From the NCBI RefSeq assembly GCF_039543825.1, contig NZ_BAABKM010000002.1, forward strand, positions 2,326,133-2,390,132: a stretch of DNA of 64,000 bases. Reading direction: 5' to 3'. Made by a program: the position numbers and the translations under genes. The notes under the pieces are model-generated. The model searched no databases, had not been told where the DNA came from, and saw nothing but the letters and a program-made list of their open reading frames with translations. The stretch is from Nocardioides conyzicola (lineage in GTDB: Bacteria > Actinomycetota > Actinomycetes > Propionibacteriales > Nocardioidaceae). Of the stretch, positions 43,561 to 53,278 are shown one piece after another. Numbering within the stretch: the stretch's first letter is position 1; every line of letters begins with the position of its first letter.

Positions 43561-44714
43561 GGATCGTCATCCTGACCCACACCTTCTTCCCGGTCGTCGG
43601 TGGTGCCGAGGTCGGCATTCACGAGATTGCCACCAGGCTCGCCGTCACGCACGACGTGGTCGTTCTCACCCCCATCGGCGAGGATCACTCCGATTCGTAC
43701 TCCGCCGAGGCCTCGCGCTCCTCCGACTACACGATCGTCAGATACTCGAACCCTCTGCTGACCGGTCGCTTTGGGCGGCTCGGCAGGCTGCTCGCTCAGA
43801 TCCCACTTCGGGAGCTTCGGGAACTTCGCCGCCTGAAGCGGGAGGAGCGCGCCGACGTGGTGAACCTGCACTTCATTCACCCATTCGGTCTCCTCACCAT
43901 TCTGTCCCGCTACCTGCTGGGTCTTCCGGTCGTCCTCAGTCTCGTTGGCCGGACCGACGTCCTCGCTGAGCATCGTGGGTTGCGCAAGGTCATGAGCAGA
44001 CTCTCGATCAGAGGCGCCGCGGAGACCACCGAGATCTCGTCGTACTGCTCAAGAGGATCGTGGGCCGAGGGTCGTCTCGAGCTGCTCTATTACGGTGCCG
44101 ACCTGGACACCTACAGTCCGGACGCCGATTGCGGGGTGATGCGGAGACGTTTTGGAATCTCGACGGACTCGCCCGTGCTGTTGGCGGTCCAGCGGCTCCA
44201 ATCCGTCAAGCGGGTGGACATGGTCATCGCGGCCTTCGACGAGGTGGCCCGAGAGGACGACGACATCCACCTGGTAGTCGTGGGGCGTGGCGAGGAGGAG
44301 GCGCGCCTGCGCGCGCTGGCGCTGTCGTCGCAGCCGACCCGCATCCACTTCGCCGGTTATGTGGCCGAAGACGACCTCCCGTCCTACTACGCTGAGAGCG
44401 ACCTGTTCGTCTCGCACTCGGAAAACGAGACGTTCGGAGTGATGTTCGCTCAGGCGATGGCCAGCGGACTCCCCATCGTGGCAGCACGAACTTCCTGCAT
44501 ACCGGACATCGTTCTCGACGGTGTGAACGGCGCGCTAGTGACGCCGGGCAACCCGCAGGAGTTCGGCACTGCCATCGAGGCTCTGACCGGCGACCTGGGC
44601 AGGCGCAAGAGCATTTCTCGTGAGAACGTCGCGCGAGCTAGGGAACTCTTCAACTGGGACAAGACGGCACGGACGCTGGAGACCTACGTTCAGCGCGTCC
44701 GATCCCGGACCTGA
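43557..44714 (+). CDS. GT4-family glycosyltransferase
   Basis: A 385-residue GT-B enzyme. The N-terminal GxGG-type loop is HTFFPVVGGAEVGIHEIATRL. The donor domain has VLLAVQRLQSVKRVDMVIAAF and the E-x7-E region SENETFGVMFAQAMASGLP. Last gene of the operon that begins at gmd. Confidence 0.92.
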   Translation: MRIVILTHTFFPVVGGAEVGIHEIATRLAVTHDVVVLTPIGEDHSDSYSAEASRSSDYTIVRYSNPLLTGRFGRLGRLLAQIPLRELRELRRLKREERADVVNLHFIHPFGLLTILSRYLLGLPVVLSLVGRTDVLAEHRGLRKVMSRLSIRGAAETTEISSYCSRGSWAEGRLELLYYGADLDTYSPDADCGVMRRRFGISTDSPVLLAVQRLQSVKRVDMVIAAFDEVAREDDDIHLVVVGRGEEEARLRALALSSQPTRIHFAGYVAEDDLPSYYAESDLFVSHSENETFGVMFAQAMASGLPIVAARTSCIPDIVLDGVNGALVTPGNPQEFGTAIEALTGDLGRRKSISRENVARARELFNWDKTARTLETYVQRVRSRT

Positions 44715-44773
44715 AATATAGAGCGATGCCCAAGGGCCTCGAACCCCTGCCACGCCATCAGGCGCTATCCAAA

Positions 44774-46048
44774 TCAACTGCTGCTGTTGATCATCCCGGC
44801 GCCGACGGTGACACCGGTCGCTTCGTCGATCAGGATGAAGGAACCCGTGGTGCGGTTCTTCGAGTACGGGTCGCACAGCAGCGGGACCGTGGTGCGCAGC
44901 TGGACGCGGCCGATCTCGTTGACCCCGAGCTCCTTGGTCTCCTGGTCACGGTGCAGCGTGTTGACGTCGAGGCGGTACTGGATGTCCTTCACCAGCGCCC
45001 GCGCGGAGCGGGTCGTGTGCTTGATGGCGAGCTTCTGTCGCGGACGCAGCGGCTCGTTGGTCATCCAGCAGATCATCGCGTCGATGTCCTGCGACGGCTT
45101 CGGGGCGTTGCTCGGCCGGGCGATCATGTCGCCGCGCGAGACGTCGACGTCGTCCTCGAGACGCACGGTGACCGACATCGGCGGGAAGGCCTCGCTGATC
45201 TCGCGGTCGAAGAGGTCGATGCCGGCGATCTTGGACGTCATGCCCGAGGGTAGGACGACGACCTCGTCGCCGGGCTTCAGGACGCCGCCCGCGACCATGC
45301 CGCCGTAGCCTCGGTAGTCGTGGTGCTCGTCCGACTTAGGGCGTACGACGTACTGCACGGGGAAGCGGACATCGACCAGGTCCCGGTCGGAGGCGACGTG
45401 CACGTGCTCGAGGTGGTGCATCAGCGTGGGACCGGAGTACCACGGCATGTTCTCGGAGCGGTTGACGACGTTGTCGCCCGCGAGCGCCGAGATCGGGATG
45501 ACCTCGAGGTCGGGGATGTTGAGCTTGGTCGCGAACGCCGTGAACTCGGCGTGGATCTTCTCGTAGACGGTCTGGTCGAAGTCGACCAGGTCCATCTTGT
45601 TGACCGCGAGCACGAGGTGCGGGACGCGGAGCAGCGAGAGGATCACGGCGTGGCGCCGCGACTGCTCGGTGAGGCCCTGGCGGGCGTCCACCAGCACGAG
45701 GCCCAGGTCAGCCGTCGAGGCGCCGGTGACCATGTTGCGGGTGTACTGCACGTGGCCCGGGGTGTCGGCGATGATGAACTTGCGGGCCGGGGTCGCGAAG
45801 TAGCGGTAGGCGACATCGATGGTGATGCCCTGCTCCCGCTCGGAGCGCAGCCCGTCGGTCAGCAGCGCGAGGTCGGTGTAGTCGTAGCCCTTGGACACCG
45901 AGGTGGCCTCGACCGCCTCGAGCTGGTCCTCGAAGATCGACTTGGAGTCGAGCAGGAGGCGACCGATGAGGGTCGACTTGCCGTCGTCGACGGAGCCGGC
46001 GGTGGCAAAACGGAGCAGGTCCATCTGCTCGCTCTTGACGGTGGCCAT
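44774..46048 (-). CDS. cysN: sulfate adenylyltransferase GTPase subunit
   Basis: A 424-residue EF-Tu-like GTPase with G1 GSVDDGKSTL, G3 DTPGH and G4 NKMD. It powers CysD to make APS from sulfate and ATP. It has only the GTPase and beta-barrel domains; no APS-kinase domain is fused. Overlaps cysD by one base (TGATG in reading direction). Confidence 0.95.
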   Translation of the reverse strand: MATVKSEQMDLLRFATAGSVDDGKSTLIGRLLLDSKSIFEDQLEAVEATSVSKGYDYTDLALLTDGLRSEREQGITIDVAYRYFATPARKFIIADTPGHVQYTRNMVTGASTADLGLVLVDARQGLTEQSRRHAVILSLLRVPHLVLAVNKMDLVDFDQTVYEKIHAEFTAFATKLNIPDLEVIPISALAGDNVVNRSENMPWYSGPTLMHHLEHVHVASDRDLVDVRFPVQYVVRPKSDEHHDYRGYGGMVAGGVLKPGDEVVVLPSGMTSKIAGIDLFDREISEAFPPMSVTVRLEDDVDVSRGDMIARPSNAPKPSQDIDAMICWMTNEPLRPRQKLAIKHTTRSARALVKDIQYRLDVNTLHRDQETKELGVNEIGRVQLRTTVPLLCDPYSKNRTTGSFILIDEATGVTVGAGMINSSS

Positions 46049-46962
46049 CAGAAGTAGCCTTCCTTCTTCCGGTCTTCCATGGCGGCCTCGGAGAACCGGT
46101 CGTCGCCACGGGTGGCGCCGCGCTCGGTCACGCGGGCCACGGCGACCTCGTCGATGATCTCGTCAATGGTGCTGGCGGTGGACTCCACGCAGCCGGTGAG
46201 GGTCAGGTCGCCGACGGTACGGAACCGGATCGTGCGCTCCTCGACGGTCTCGCCGGAGCGCAGCGGGTTGTGCTCGCTCTCGCTCAGCAGCATGCCGTCG
46301 CGTTCGAACACGCGACGCTGGTGGGAGAAGTAGATGGTCGGGATCTCGATGCCCTCGCGACCGATGTAGTCCCAGATGTCGAGCTCGGTCCAGTTGGAGA
46401 TCGGGAAGATCCGCATGTGCTCGCCCTCGTGGAGGCGCCCGTTGTAGAGGCTCCACAGCTCCGGGCGCTGCATCTTCGGGTCCCACTGGCCGAACTCGTC
46501 GCGGTGCGAGTAGACCCGCTCCTTCGCGCGCGCCTTCTCCTCGTCGCGGCGACCGCCACCGAAGGCGGCGGTGAAGCCGTTCTCCTCGATCGCGTGGAGC
46601 AGCGTGCCGGTCTGCATCCGGTTGCGGCTCGTCTTGCCGTCGTCGACCACGACGCCGTTCTTGATCGCCTCCTCGACGCTCGCCACGATCAGGCGCACGC
46701 CGAGCCGGTTGACCCAGTTGTCCCGAGTCGAGAGCACCTCGGGGAAGTCGTAGCCGGTGTCCACCTGGAGCACCGGGAACGGGATCTTGGCCGGGTAGAA
46801 GGCCTTCTCCGCAAGGCGCATCATCACGATGGAGTCCTTGCCGCCCGAGAACATCAAAACGGGCTTCTCGAACTCGGCGGCGACCTCACGGAAGATGTGG
46901 ATCGACTCCGCCTCCAGCTGGTCGAGCTGACTCAGCCGGTAGTCGGTGTGCGTTGGGGTCAT
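46048..46962 (-). CDS. cysD: sulfate adenylyltransferase catalytic subunit
   Basis: A 304-residue protein of the PAPS-reductase-like ATP pyrophosphatase family with [17 protein letters not shown] (P-loop SGGKDS) and the conserved ending EDRKKEGYF. With CysN it forms APS. ATG at 46962, after AGGAGAGG about 14 bases upstream; the extension to 47061 is not conserved-looking. First gene of cysDN; divergent from ugd. Confidence 0.95.
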   Translation of the reverse strand: MTPTHTDYRLSQLDQLEAESIHIFREVAAEFEKPVLMFSGGKDSIVMMRLAEKAFYPAKIPFPVLQVDTGYDFPEVLSTRDNWVNRLGVRLIVASVEEAIKNGVVVDDGKTSRNRMQTGTLLHAIEENGFTAAFGGGRRDEEKARAKERVYSHRDEFGQWDPKMQRPELWSLYNGRLHEGEHMRIFPISNWTELDIWDYIGREGIEIPTIYFSHQRRVFERDGMLLSESEHNPLRSGETVEERTIRFRTVGDLTLTGCVESTASTIDEIIDEVAVARVTERGATRGDDRFSEAAMEDRKKEGYF

Positions 46963-47137
46963 GACGGTCGGAAAACCTCTCCTCGGGACGAGCAGCCCAC
47001 ATCGTAGCGATCGGCGACCACCGCGCACGAAGTGCCGAGGAAGTCGAGTGAGGTACCCCACTTTAGGCGTAGGCGAAGAACAGGTGAAAGGTGTCCATCC
47101 GTCGGCTCAGCCCCCGAACTCGTCTTACGCTTGGCAG

Positions 47138-48304
47138 GTGAAGATCGCGATCGCTGGCCTCGGCTACGTGGGACTGTCCAACGCGGTGGTGCTCGCCCAG
47201 CACCACGATGTGTGGGCGATCGACCTCGACGCAGGTCGGGTTGACCAGGTCAACCGGCGTCAGTCCCCGATCGAGGACCCGGAGCTCGAGGAGTACCTCG
47301 GCGGCCGTGAGCTCAGGCTGAGGGCGACCCTCGACAAGGTGGAGGCGTACGGCGAGGTGGAGCTCGTCGTGGTCGCCACACCGACCGACTATGACCCGCA
47401 GACGAACAAGTTCGACACGTCATCGGTCGAGTCGGTCGTCCGCGACGTGCTGGCCATCGCTCCGACCGCGACCATCGTGATCAAGTCGACGGTGCCGGTT
47501 GGGTACACCGCTGGACTGCGCGCAGAGCACCCGGAAGCGGTGATCATCTTCAGTCCTGAGTTCCTGCGCGAGGGGCGGGCGCTCTACGACAACCTCCACC
47601 CGTCGCGGATCGTGGTCGGTGACCGCGGAGCGGTCGGGAAGCTGTTCGCCGACCTCTTGGTGGAGGGGGCGGAGGCGACGGACATTCCGGTGCTCCTGAC
47701 CGACTCGACCGAGGCAGAGGCGATCAAGCTCTTCGCCAACACCTACCTCGCGCTCCGGGTCGCGTACTTCAACGAGCTCGACACCTACGCTGCGATGTCC
47801 GGCCTGGACTCGGCCCAGATCATCGAGGGGGTCGGGCTCGACCCGCGCATCGGAAGTCACTACAACAACCCGAGCTTCGGGTACGGCGGCTACTGCCTGC
47901 CGAAGGACACCAAGCAGCTTCACGCCAACTACCGCTACGTCCCGCAGAACCTGATCGGTGCGATCGTCGACGCCAACACGACCCGCAAGGACTTCATCGC
48001 CACTGACATCCTGCGGCGGCGCCCGAAGGTCGTCGGCGTCTACCGGCTGATCATGAAGGAGGGCTCCGACAACTTCCGGATGTCGTCGGTCCAGGGAGTG
48101 ATGAAGCGGATCAAGGCTCGTGGGGTCGAGGTCGTGGTCTACGAACCCAACCTCGACAGCGAGACCTTCTTCCACTCGCGCGTGATCCGCGACCTCGACG
48201 AGTTCAAGCAGGTGGCCGACGTGATCGTCACCAACCGCCGCACCGATGTGCTCGCCGACGTCGAGCACAAGGTCTACACGCGCGACCTCTACGGTCGCGA
48301 CTGA
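47138..48304 (+). CDS. ugd: UDP-glucose 6-dehydrogenase
   Basis: A 388-residue enzyme: NAD-binding [15 protein letters not shown], the catalytic Cys in [15 protein letters not shown], and the C-terminal UDP-binding domain. It oxidises UDP-glucose to UDP-glucuronate, or a related sugar nucleotide, for the polymer. GTG start at 47138. The 3' end overlaps the convergent TauE gene by 16 bases. Confidence 0.93.
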   Translation: MKIAIAGLGYVGLSNAVVLAQHHDVWAIDLDAGRVDQVNRRQSPIEDPELEEYLGGRELRLRATLDKVEAYGEVELVVVATPTDYDPQTNKFDTSSVESVVRDVLAIAPTATIVIKSTVPVGYTAGLRAEHPEAVIIFSPEFLREGRALYDNLHPSRIVVGDRGAVGKLFADLLVEGAEATDIPVLLTDSTEAEAIKLFANTYLALRVAYFNELDTYAAMSGLDSAQIIEGVGLDPRIGSHYNNPSFGYGGYCLPKDTKQLHANYRYVPQNLIGAIVDANTTRKDFIATDILRRRPKVVGVYRLIMKEGSDNFRMSSVQGVMKRIKARGVEVVVYEPNLDSETFFHSRVIRDLDEFKQVADVIVTNRRTDVLADVEHKVYTRDLYGRD

Positions 48305-49290
48305 GGAGCGCGCGCGCCGTACTCGACCGCATCGAGCTCGGTCACGGTGGGTGCCCCGAACATCGGCAGCCCTTGGGTCTTGCGGATCAGACCCCAGACG
48401 AGCGGCACGAGGACGATCATCACCAGCCCGATGACGCCGATCAGGACCGGGTGCGTCTCGTCCTGGCCCAGCGGCGCCCAGCCGGCCTTGTCGAGCAGCG
48501 CCACGCCGGACATCGTCAGCACGATGACGATGCCGCGCCGGATGATCGACTGCGGCACGCGAGGAGCGATGCGGCTGCCGATCATGGTGCCGGGTGTCGA
48601 GCCAAGCACGAGCGGGATCAGGATCGACCAGTCGAGGCCGTTGATCGCGATGTTGGAGATCGCGGCGGCGAGCACGAGCGGGACGGCCTGGACGAGATCC
48701 GTGCCGACCAGCTTCACGGCGGAGAGCCCCGGGTAGAGCATGAGCAGGGCGATCATGATGACCGACCCGGACCCGACGCTGGTGATGCCCACGAGCAGGC
48801 CTCCCATGGCGCCGACCAGCAGGGTCGGGATGGGGCGGATCGGCGGGTTGGGGTCGGCGTCGGGCCGTCCGCCGCGCACCCGGCGCAGGTTGATGTAGAG
48901 ACGCAGGGCGTACGTCGAGGCGGCGAAGAGCAGCGCGAACCCGATGCAGGTCTTCAGCAGGTCGTCGAGCGACTCCGGCTCCTGCCCCGCGACCTGATGG
49001 ATGAGCCATGGCCCCAGCAGCGCCATCGGCACCGAGCCGACGATCAGCCACTTGGCGAGGCCGTAGTTGGGCGACCCCTCGCGGGCGTGCACCAGAGCAC
49101 CCCCGGACTTGTAGATCGCCGCCGCGGTGAGGTCGGCGGTCACCACGGTCGCGGCGCCGCCCACCCCCAGGAAGATCAGGGCCGGCGTCATCAGCGCTCC
49201 GCCGCCCATGCCGGTCAGCCCGACGACCACGCCGACGGCGAAGCCGGCGGCGAGGATCGAGAAGAAGGTGGTCCAGATGACGTCGTTCAC
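48289..49290 (-). CDS. TauE/SafE-family sulfite/sulfonate permease
   Basis: A 333-residue membrane protein with about eight or nine segments and the two homologous halves of the TauE/SafE family: [21 protein letters not shown] and [19 protein letters not shown]. It may import sulfate or export sulfite; the neighbours are sulfate-activation genes. Starts with GTG overlapping the stop of the upstream APS-kinase fusion (GTGA at 49287-49290). Confidence 0.88.
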   Translation of the reverse strand: MNDVIWTTFFSILAAGFAVGVVVGLTGMGGGALMTPALIFLGVGGAATVVTADLTAAAIYKSGGALVHAREGSPNYGLAKWLIVGSVPMALLGPWLIHQVAGQEPESLDDLLKTCIGFALLFAASTYALRLYINLRRVRGGRPDADPNPPIRPIPTLLVGAMGGLLVGITSVGSGSVIMIALLMLYPGLSAVKLVGTDLVQAVPLVLAAAISNIAINGLDWSILIPLVLGSTPGTMIGSRIAPRVPQSIIRRGIVIVLTMSGVALLDKAGWAPLGQDETHPVLIGVIGLVMIVLVPLVWGLIRKTQGLPMFGAPTVTELDAVEYGARAPQSRP

Positions 49291-51119
49291 GTCGGCAGTC
49301 TGCTCGTGTCGGCCAGCGCGGGTACGACGACGCGCAGGAGCTCCTGGAGCTGGTCGGCGCAGGCGCGGGCGGCCTCGGGGCCACGACGATAGGGGTCAGG
49401 TACGTCGAGAGCGGTGTCGGCCGGCCCGCGGTGCTCGCCTGCATACGTGACCAGGTCGCGGCCCCGCAGGTCGGTGTCGCGAGTGACCTCGGCGAACTGG
49501 CCCAGCGTGAAGACCTTGCGGAAGGCCGCCGGGTGGTCGTCCAGGATGAACTGCCGGTGGGTGTGCTCGGCCGTGAGCACGAGGTCGACGTCTCGCAGGA
49601 GCGCCGCCGTGACCGGCCGGCTGCGGAAGCTCTCGCGGTCGGTGGCATCGAGCAGCGCTGCCATCTCGGAGTCCATCGCGCTGTCGCGGAAGCCGTGGGT
49701 GCCGGCGCTGCTGAAGGTGATGTTCGCGTCCGGCCCGGCCAGCTGGCGGGCGTGGAGCTCCATGTACGGCGAGCGGCAGATGTTGGCGGTGCAGACGAAC
49801 AGGACCTTGAGCGGGCGGTCGTCGGGTACAGGGGTCTGGACGACGCTCGCTGGCGCTCGCTGCTCGACCACCGGTGAGTCACTCAGGTCCAGGTAGCCCC
49901 CGTCCGCGAGCGCTTCTAGCACGTCGTCCAGGGCGGCCTCGATGGTGCGGCCGCTGGTGTCGACGCGGACGTCGGCGTCCTCCGGCTCCTCGTAGGGGGA
50001 GGAGATGCCGGTGAACTCGGGGATCTCGCCACGCCGGGCCTTGGCGTAGAGCCCCTTGCGGTCGCGGCGCTCGCACTCCTCGAGGGGAGTGGCGACGTGC
50101 ACCAGGAAGAAGGCGCCGCCCGCGTCCTCGACCATCTCGCGCACCTGCTGCCGGGTCTCGTCGAAGGGCGCGATCGGGCTGCACACGGCCAGGCCGCCGT
50201 GCCGGGAGATCTCGGCGGCCACCCAGCCGATCCGGCGGATGTTGGTCTCGCGGTCCTGCTTGGAGAAGGTGAGCCCCGCCGACAGGTGGCGACGTACGAC
50301 GTCGCCGTCGAGGCTGGTCACGGATCGCGCACCCTGCTCGAGGACGCGGTCCATCAGCGCCCGGGCGAGCGTCGACTTGCCGCTGCCGGACAGGCCGGTG
50401 AAGAAGAGGACGAGCCCCTGGTCGGCGGGTTCGGGGAGCTCCTGGTCGACGATCGCCTGGATGCTCGGCGGGCAGGGCGACGTGGAGTCGGGGACGCCGA
50501 TGACCGGGTCGGGGCCGGCGTAGTTGGCCACCACCTGGAGTCCGAGCGCGTGGTCCACATCGCCGTTGCCGTGCGACGCCAGCGGCACGGCGACGACCGC
50601 CGCATCGGGCAGCAGGTCGGCCGCGGCCAGGGTCGCGCGGATCAGCCCGGTGGCCGACAGCCCGGGCGTCCCGTGGCCGACCAGGGCGAGGAGCAGCAGC
50701 GGTCCGGCGCCCGCCAGCACGGCGATCTCGTCCTCGGTCAACGCGTCGACGACAGGGACGACGGTCCGACCGGCGTACTGCTCGCGCGACCTCGCGGGCG
50801 TCAGGTAGAGCCGACGGAACGGCCCGTACTGTGCGTCTGTCAGCGGCGTGACGACACCCCCAGGGACGCTGACGCGGGCCAGCGGGAGTCCCTCGGGATC
50901 CACCAGCTCGACGGAGCCGGCGGCCTCCGCTGCCGCCACGACGTCCGGAGGCAGCGTGAGCGTGACCGGGCTGCCCGGCTCGTCGAACGCCACGACCGGT
51001 GCGAGCGCCCCGGCCGCGAGCAGCTCGAGGTCGTCGAGCTCGCGGGGCGTCGGGCAGTACTGCGGGGCGGGCGTCGGCACGGGCGCAATCCTGCCATTCC
51101 CACTGAAGTTAGTGTGCAC
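49287..51119 (-). CDS. cysC: ATP-sulfurylase-like / APS kinase / LMW protein tyrosine phosphatase fusion
   Basis: A 610-residue three-part protein. Residues about 20-210 resemble ATP sulfurylase (PTPRELDDLELLAAGALAP) but lack recognisable QxRN and HxGH catalytic motifs. Residues 236-410 are an APS kinase with P-loop TGLSGSGKST, DGDVVR and IAPFDETR. Residues 437-605 are a low-molecular-weight tyrosine phosphatase with the C-x5-R-S loop VCTANICRSP and the general acid in DVPDPYRR. The linker 414-430 (VVEQRAPASVVQTP) is coded by a repeat (49833-49872). APS kinase would give PAPS; the phosphatase target is inferred to be phosphotyrosine in the BY-kinase. A GTG at 51080 is an alternative start. 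Confidence 0.85.
   Translation of the reverse strand: MHTNFSGNGRIAPVPTPAPQYCPTPRELDDLELLAAGALAPVVAFDEPGSPVTLTLPPDVVAAAEAAGSVELVDPEGLPLARVSVPGGVVTPLTDAQYGPFRRLYLTPARSREQYAGRTVVPVVDALTEDEIAVLAGAGPLLLLALVGHGTPGLSATGLIRATLAAADLLPDAAVVAVPLASHGNGDVDHALGLQVVANYAGPDPVIGVPDSTSPCPPSIQAIVDQELPEPADQGLVLFFTGLSGSGKSTLARALMDRVLEQGARSVTSLDGDVVRRHLSAGLTFSKQDRETNIRRIGWVAAEISRHGGLAVCSPIAPFDETRQQVREMVEDAGGAFFLVHVATPLEECERRDRKGLYAKARRGEIPEFTGISSPYEEPEDADVRVDTSGRTIEAALDDVLEALADGGYLDLSDSPVVEQRAPASVVQTPVPDDRPLKVLFVCTANICRSPYMELHARQLAGPDANITFSSAGTHGFRDSAMDSEMAALLDATDRESFRSRPVTAALLRDVDLVLTAEHTHRQFILDDHPAAFRKVFTLGQFAEVTRDTDLRGRDLVTYAGEHRGPADTALDVPDPYRRGPEAARACADQLQELLRVVVPALADTSRLPT
49833..49872. repeat. REP-like repeat inside the cysC fusion gene
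   Basis: The reverse complement of this 40-base segment matches 52086-52125 closely (a block of AGCGAGCGCCAGCGAG is identical). It is in frame and codes the linker between APS kinase and phosphatase domains. Confidence 0.7.
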
Positions 51120-51121
51120 CC

Positions 51122-52081
51122 ATGCCTCACCCCGCGGTCGTCGCCGAGCTCGTCCGATCCGGCTTCGTCGAGGGGCACCACTATGGCTCGGTCGTGGCGT
51201 TGGGCCGCGACGGATCGGTGGCGTGGTCGGTCGGCTCCGTGGACACTCCGATCCTGCCGCGGTCGAGCAACAAGCCGCTGCAGGCGTTGGGGATGGTCCG
51301 CGCCGGGCTCGACCTGCCGCCCGAGCTGCTGGCGCTGGTGTGCGCCTCCCACTCCGGCGAGTCCTTCCACCTCGAGGGCGTACGCCGCATCCTCGCTTCG
51401 GCCGGCCTCGACGAGACCGCGCTCCAGACGCCGCCGGACTACCCGCTGGAGGACGCCGAGTGGCATGCGGTCGTGGCGGCCGGGGGAGAGCGGACGCCGC
51501 TGCAGATGAACTGCTCGGGCAAGCACGCGGGGATGCTCGCGACCTGCGTCGTCAACGGGTGGGACACCACGACGTATCTCGATCCGGCCCACCCGCTGCA
51601 GGTGGCAATCTCCGAAACCATCGAGGACGTCACCGGTGAGCCGGTGGCCGTGGTCGCCACCGATGGCTGCGGCGCGCCGCTGCTCTCCACGTCGCTCGTC
51701 GGGCTGGCGACCGCGTTCCGGCGCCTCGCCGTCGCCCCGGACGGCCCGGAGCGGCAGGTCGCCGACGCGATCCGGTCACACCCCGAGTGGGTGTCCGGGA
51801 CGCGGCGCGACGAGCGCGCACTGCTCGCCGCGGTCCCCGGCGCCATCGGGAAGGCCGGGGCCGAGGCCTGCTACGCCGTCGCGCTCCAGGACGGACGGGC
51901 GTTCGCGCTCAAGATCGACGACGGTGCCGCGCGCGCCCGACCGGTCGTGATGGCGGCAGCGCTGGAGAAGGACGGCGTCGATCGGGACCAGGCGGTCGAC
52001 GGCGACGCCGTACGTCGGACCGGTGACTCGCCGCTGCTCGGCGGCGGACAGCGAGTCGGCGAGATCCGCGCCGTCCTGTGA
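51122..52081 (+). CDS. asparaginase family protein (L-asparaginase II type)
   Basis: A 319-residue protein of the asparaginase II family (COG4448), which is unrelated to the classical type. It contains PILPRSSNKPLQALGMVR, CASHSGESFHLEGVR and NCSGKHAGMLATC. A -10-like TAGTGT lies just upstream of the ATG at 51122, so the transcript may be leaderless. The promoter overlaps the start region of the divergent cysC fusion. Confidence 0.88.
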   Translation: MPHPAVVAELVRSGFVEGHHYGSVVALGRDGSVAWSVGSVDTPILPRSSNKPLQALGMVRAGLDLPPELLALVCASHSGESFHLEGVRRILASAGLDETALQTPPDYPLEDAEWHAVVAAGGERTPLQMNCSGKHAGMLATCVVNGWDTTTYLDPAHPLQVAISETIEDVTGEPVAVVATDGCGAPLLSTSLVGLATAFRRLAVAPDGPERQVADAIRSHPEWVSGTRRDERALLAAVPGAIGKAGAEACYAVALQDGRAFALKIDDGAARARPVVMAAALEKDGVDRDQAVDGDAVRRTGDSPLLGGGQRVGEIRAVL

Positions 52082-52085
52082 CTCC

Positions 52086-52179
52086 GCTGATCGAACAGCG
52101 AGCGCCAGCGAGTGTCGCCGAGATCCCCGCACCCGAGCGCCGCGCGTGAGCTGCGGGGGTCTCGACAAGCTCGACCACC
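52086..52179. repeat. long REP-like inverted repeat in the asparaginase-gmd gap
   Basis: Two repeat units face each other: 52086-52125 (like 49833-49872) and 52158-52179 (GGTCTCGACAAGCTCGACC type). GAGATCCCCGCA at 52120-52131 pairs with TGCGGGGGTCTC at 52152-52163 (one G-T). The single-stranded form would be a large hairpin. A further degenerate copy follows to about 52220. Confidence 0.7.
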
Positions 52180-52243
52180 GAACACGCATCGACCACGGGA
52201 GACACATCGACCACCGGAGGCGTGACTGTGCAAGGATTTGGCG

Positions 52244-53269
52244 GTGACGAGACGCGCGCTGATCACCGGTATCACCGGGCAGGACGGGTCCTATCTCGCT
52301 GAGCTCCTGCTGGCGAAGGGCTATGAGGTCCACGGCCTACGACGGCGGGCATCGACCTTCAACAGCGCGCGGGTCGAGCATCTCTACCAGGACCCGCACG
52401 ACCCGGAGACCCGGCTCTTCTTCCACTACGCCGATCTCACCGACGAGTCTCGCATCGTGCGGCTGCTGCGACGGATCCAGCCGGACGAGATCTACAACCT
52501 GGCCGGGCAGTCACATGTCGGCGTGAGCTTCGACGAGCCGGAGTACACCGGCGACACCGTCGGTCTCGGCGCCGTGCGCCTGATGGAGGCGATCCGTACG
52601 GCTGAGCTCGACTGCCGCTACTACCAGGCGTCCAGCTCCGCGATGTACGGCACGGCGCCCGCTCCCCAGAGCGAGGACACCGCCTTCCGTCCGACCTCGC
52701 CGTACGGCGCCGCAAAGGCCTACGCCCACTGGCAGACGGGCATCTACCGGCAGGGGTACGGGATGTTCGCAGTCAGCGGCATCCTCTTCAACCACGAGTC
52801 GCCGCGGCGCGGGGAGACCTTCGTGACCCGGAAGGTCAGTCGCGCCGTTGCGCGCATCCAGGCGGGGCTGGCCGACTACCTCTACATGGGCAACCTCGAC
52901 GCCGTGCGCGACTGGGGCTACGCGCCCGAGTATGTCGAGGGCATGTGGCGGATGCTGCAGGCTGACCAGCCGCGCGACTACGTGCTGGCGACCGGACAGA
53001 GCTACAGCGTGCGTGACTTCGTCGTCGCGGCCTTCGAGCACGCCGGCCTCGACTGGGAGAAGCACGTGCGCATCGACGAACGCTACCTACGTCCGACCGA
53101 GCCATCCGCCCTCATCGGTGACGCGACCCGCGCTGAGGCGGAGCTGGGGTGGAAGGCGCAGGTCCACACGGATCAGCTGGTGCAGATCATGGTCGACGCC
53201 GACGCAGCGGCGCTCGAGCACGAGGGCAAACCCTGGGTGGACCGACCGCGGAACTGGCCGCCTGCCTGA
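52244..53269 (+). CDS. Gmd-like SDR protein lacking the catalytic Glu
   Basis: A 341-residue protein very close in sequence to mycobacterial Gmd[36 protein letters not shown] and [16 protein letters not shown]. The active-site segment reads QASSSAMYG, with Ala133 where Gmd has Glu (SSSE/TSE) that acts as catalytic base. Tyr154 and Lys158 are kept (SPYGAAK). The codon is GCG (52640-52642), one change from GAG. It may be an inactive or altered enzyme. GTG at 52244 follows AAGGA. Confidence 0.88.
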   Translation: MTRRALITGITGQDGSYLAELLLAKGYEVHGLRRRASTFNSARVEHLYQDPHDPETRLFFHYADLTDESRIVRLLRRIQPDEIYNLAGQSHVGVSFDEPEYTGDTVGLGAVRLMEAIRTAELDCRYYQASSSAMYGTAPAPQSEDTAFRPTSPYGAAKAYAHWQTGIYRQGYGMFAVSGILFNHESPRRGETFVTRKVSRAVARIQAGLADYLYMGNLDAVRDWGYAPEYVEGMWRMLQADQPRDYVLATGQSYSVRDFVVAAFEHAGLDWEKHVRIDERYLRPTEPSALIGDATRAEAELGWKAQVHTDQLVQIMVDADAAALEHEGKPWVDRPRNWPPA

Positions 53270-53278
53270 CGCGCCGCG

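Noticed and set aside
46962..47061. N-terminal extension of cysD as a Cys leader peptide
   Set aside because: It contains one Cys and no RRhVDL-like pattern, and it is in frame with cysD.
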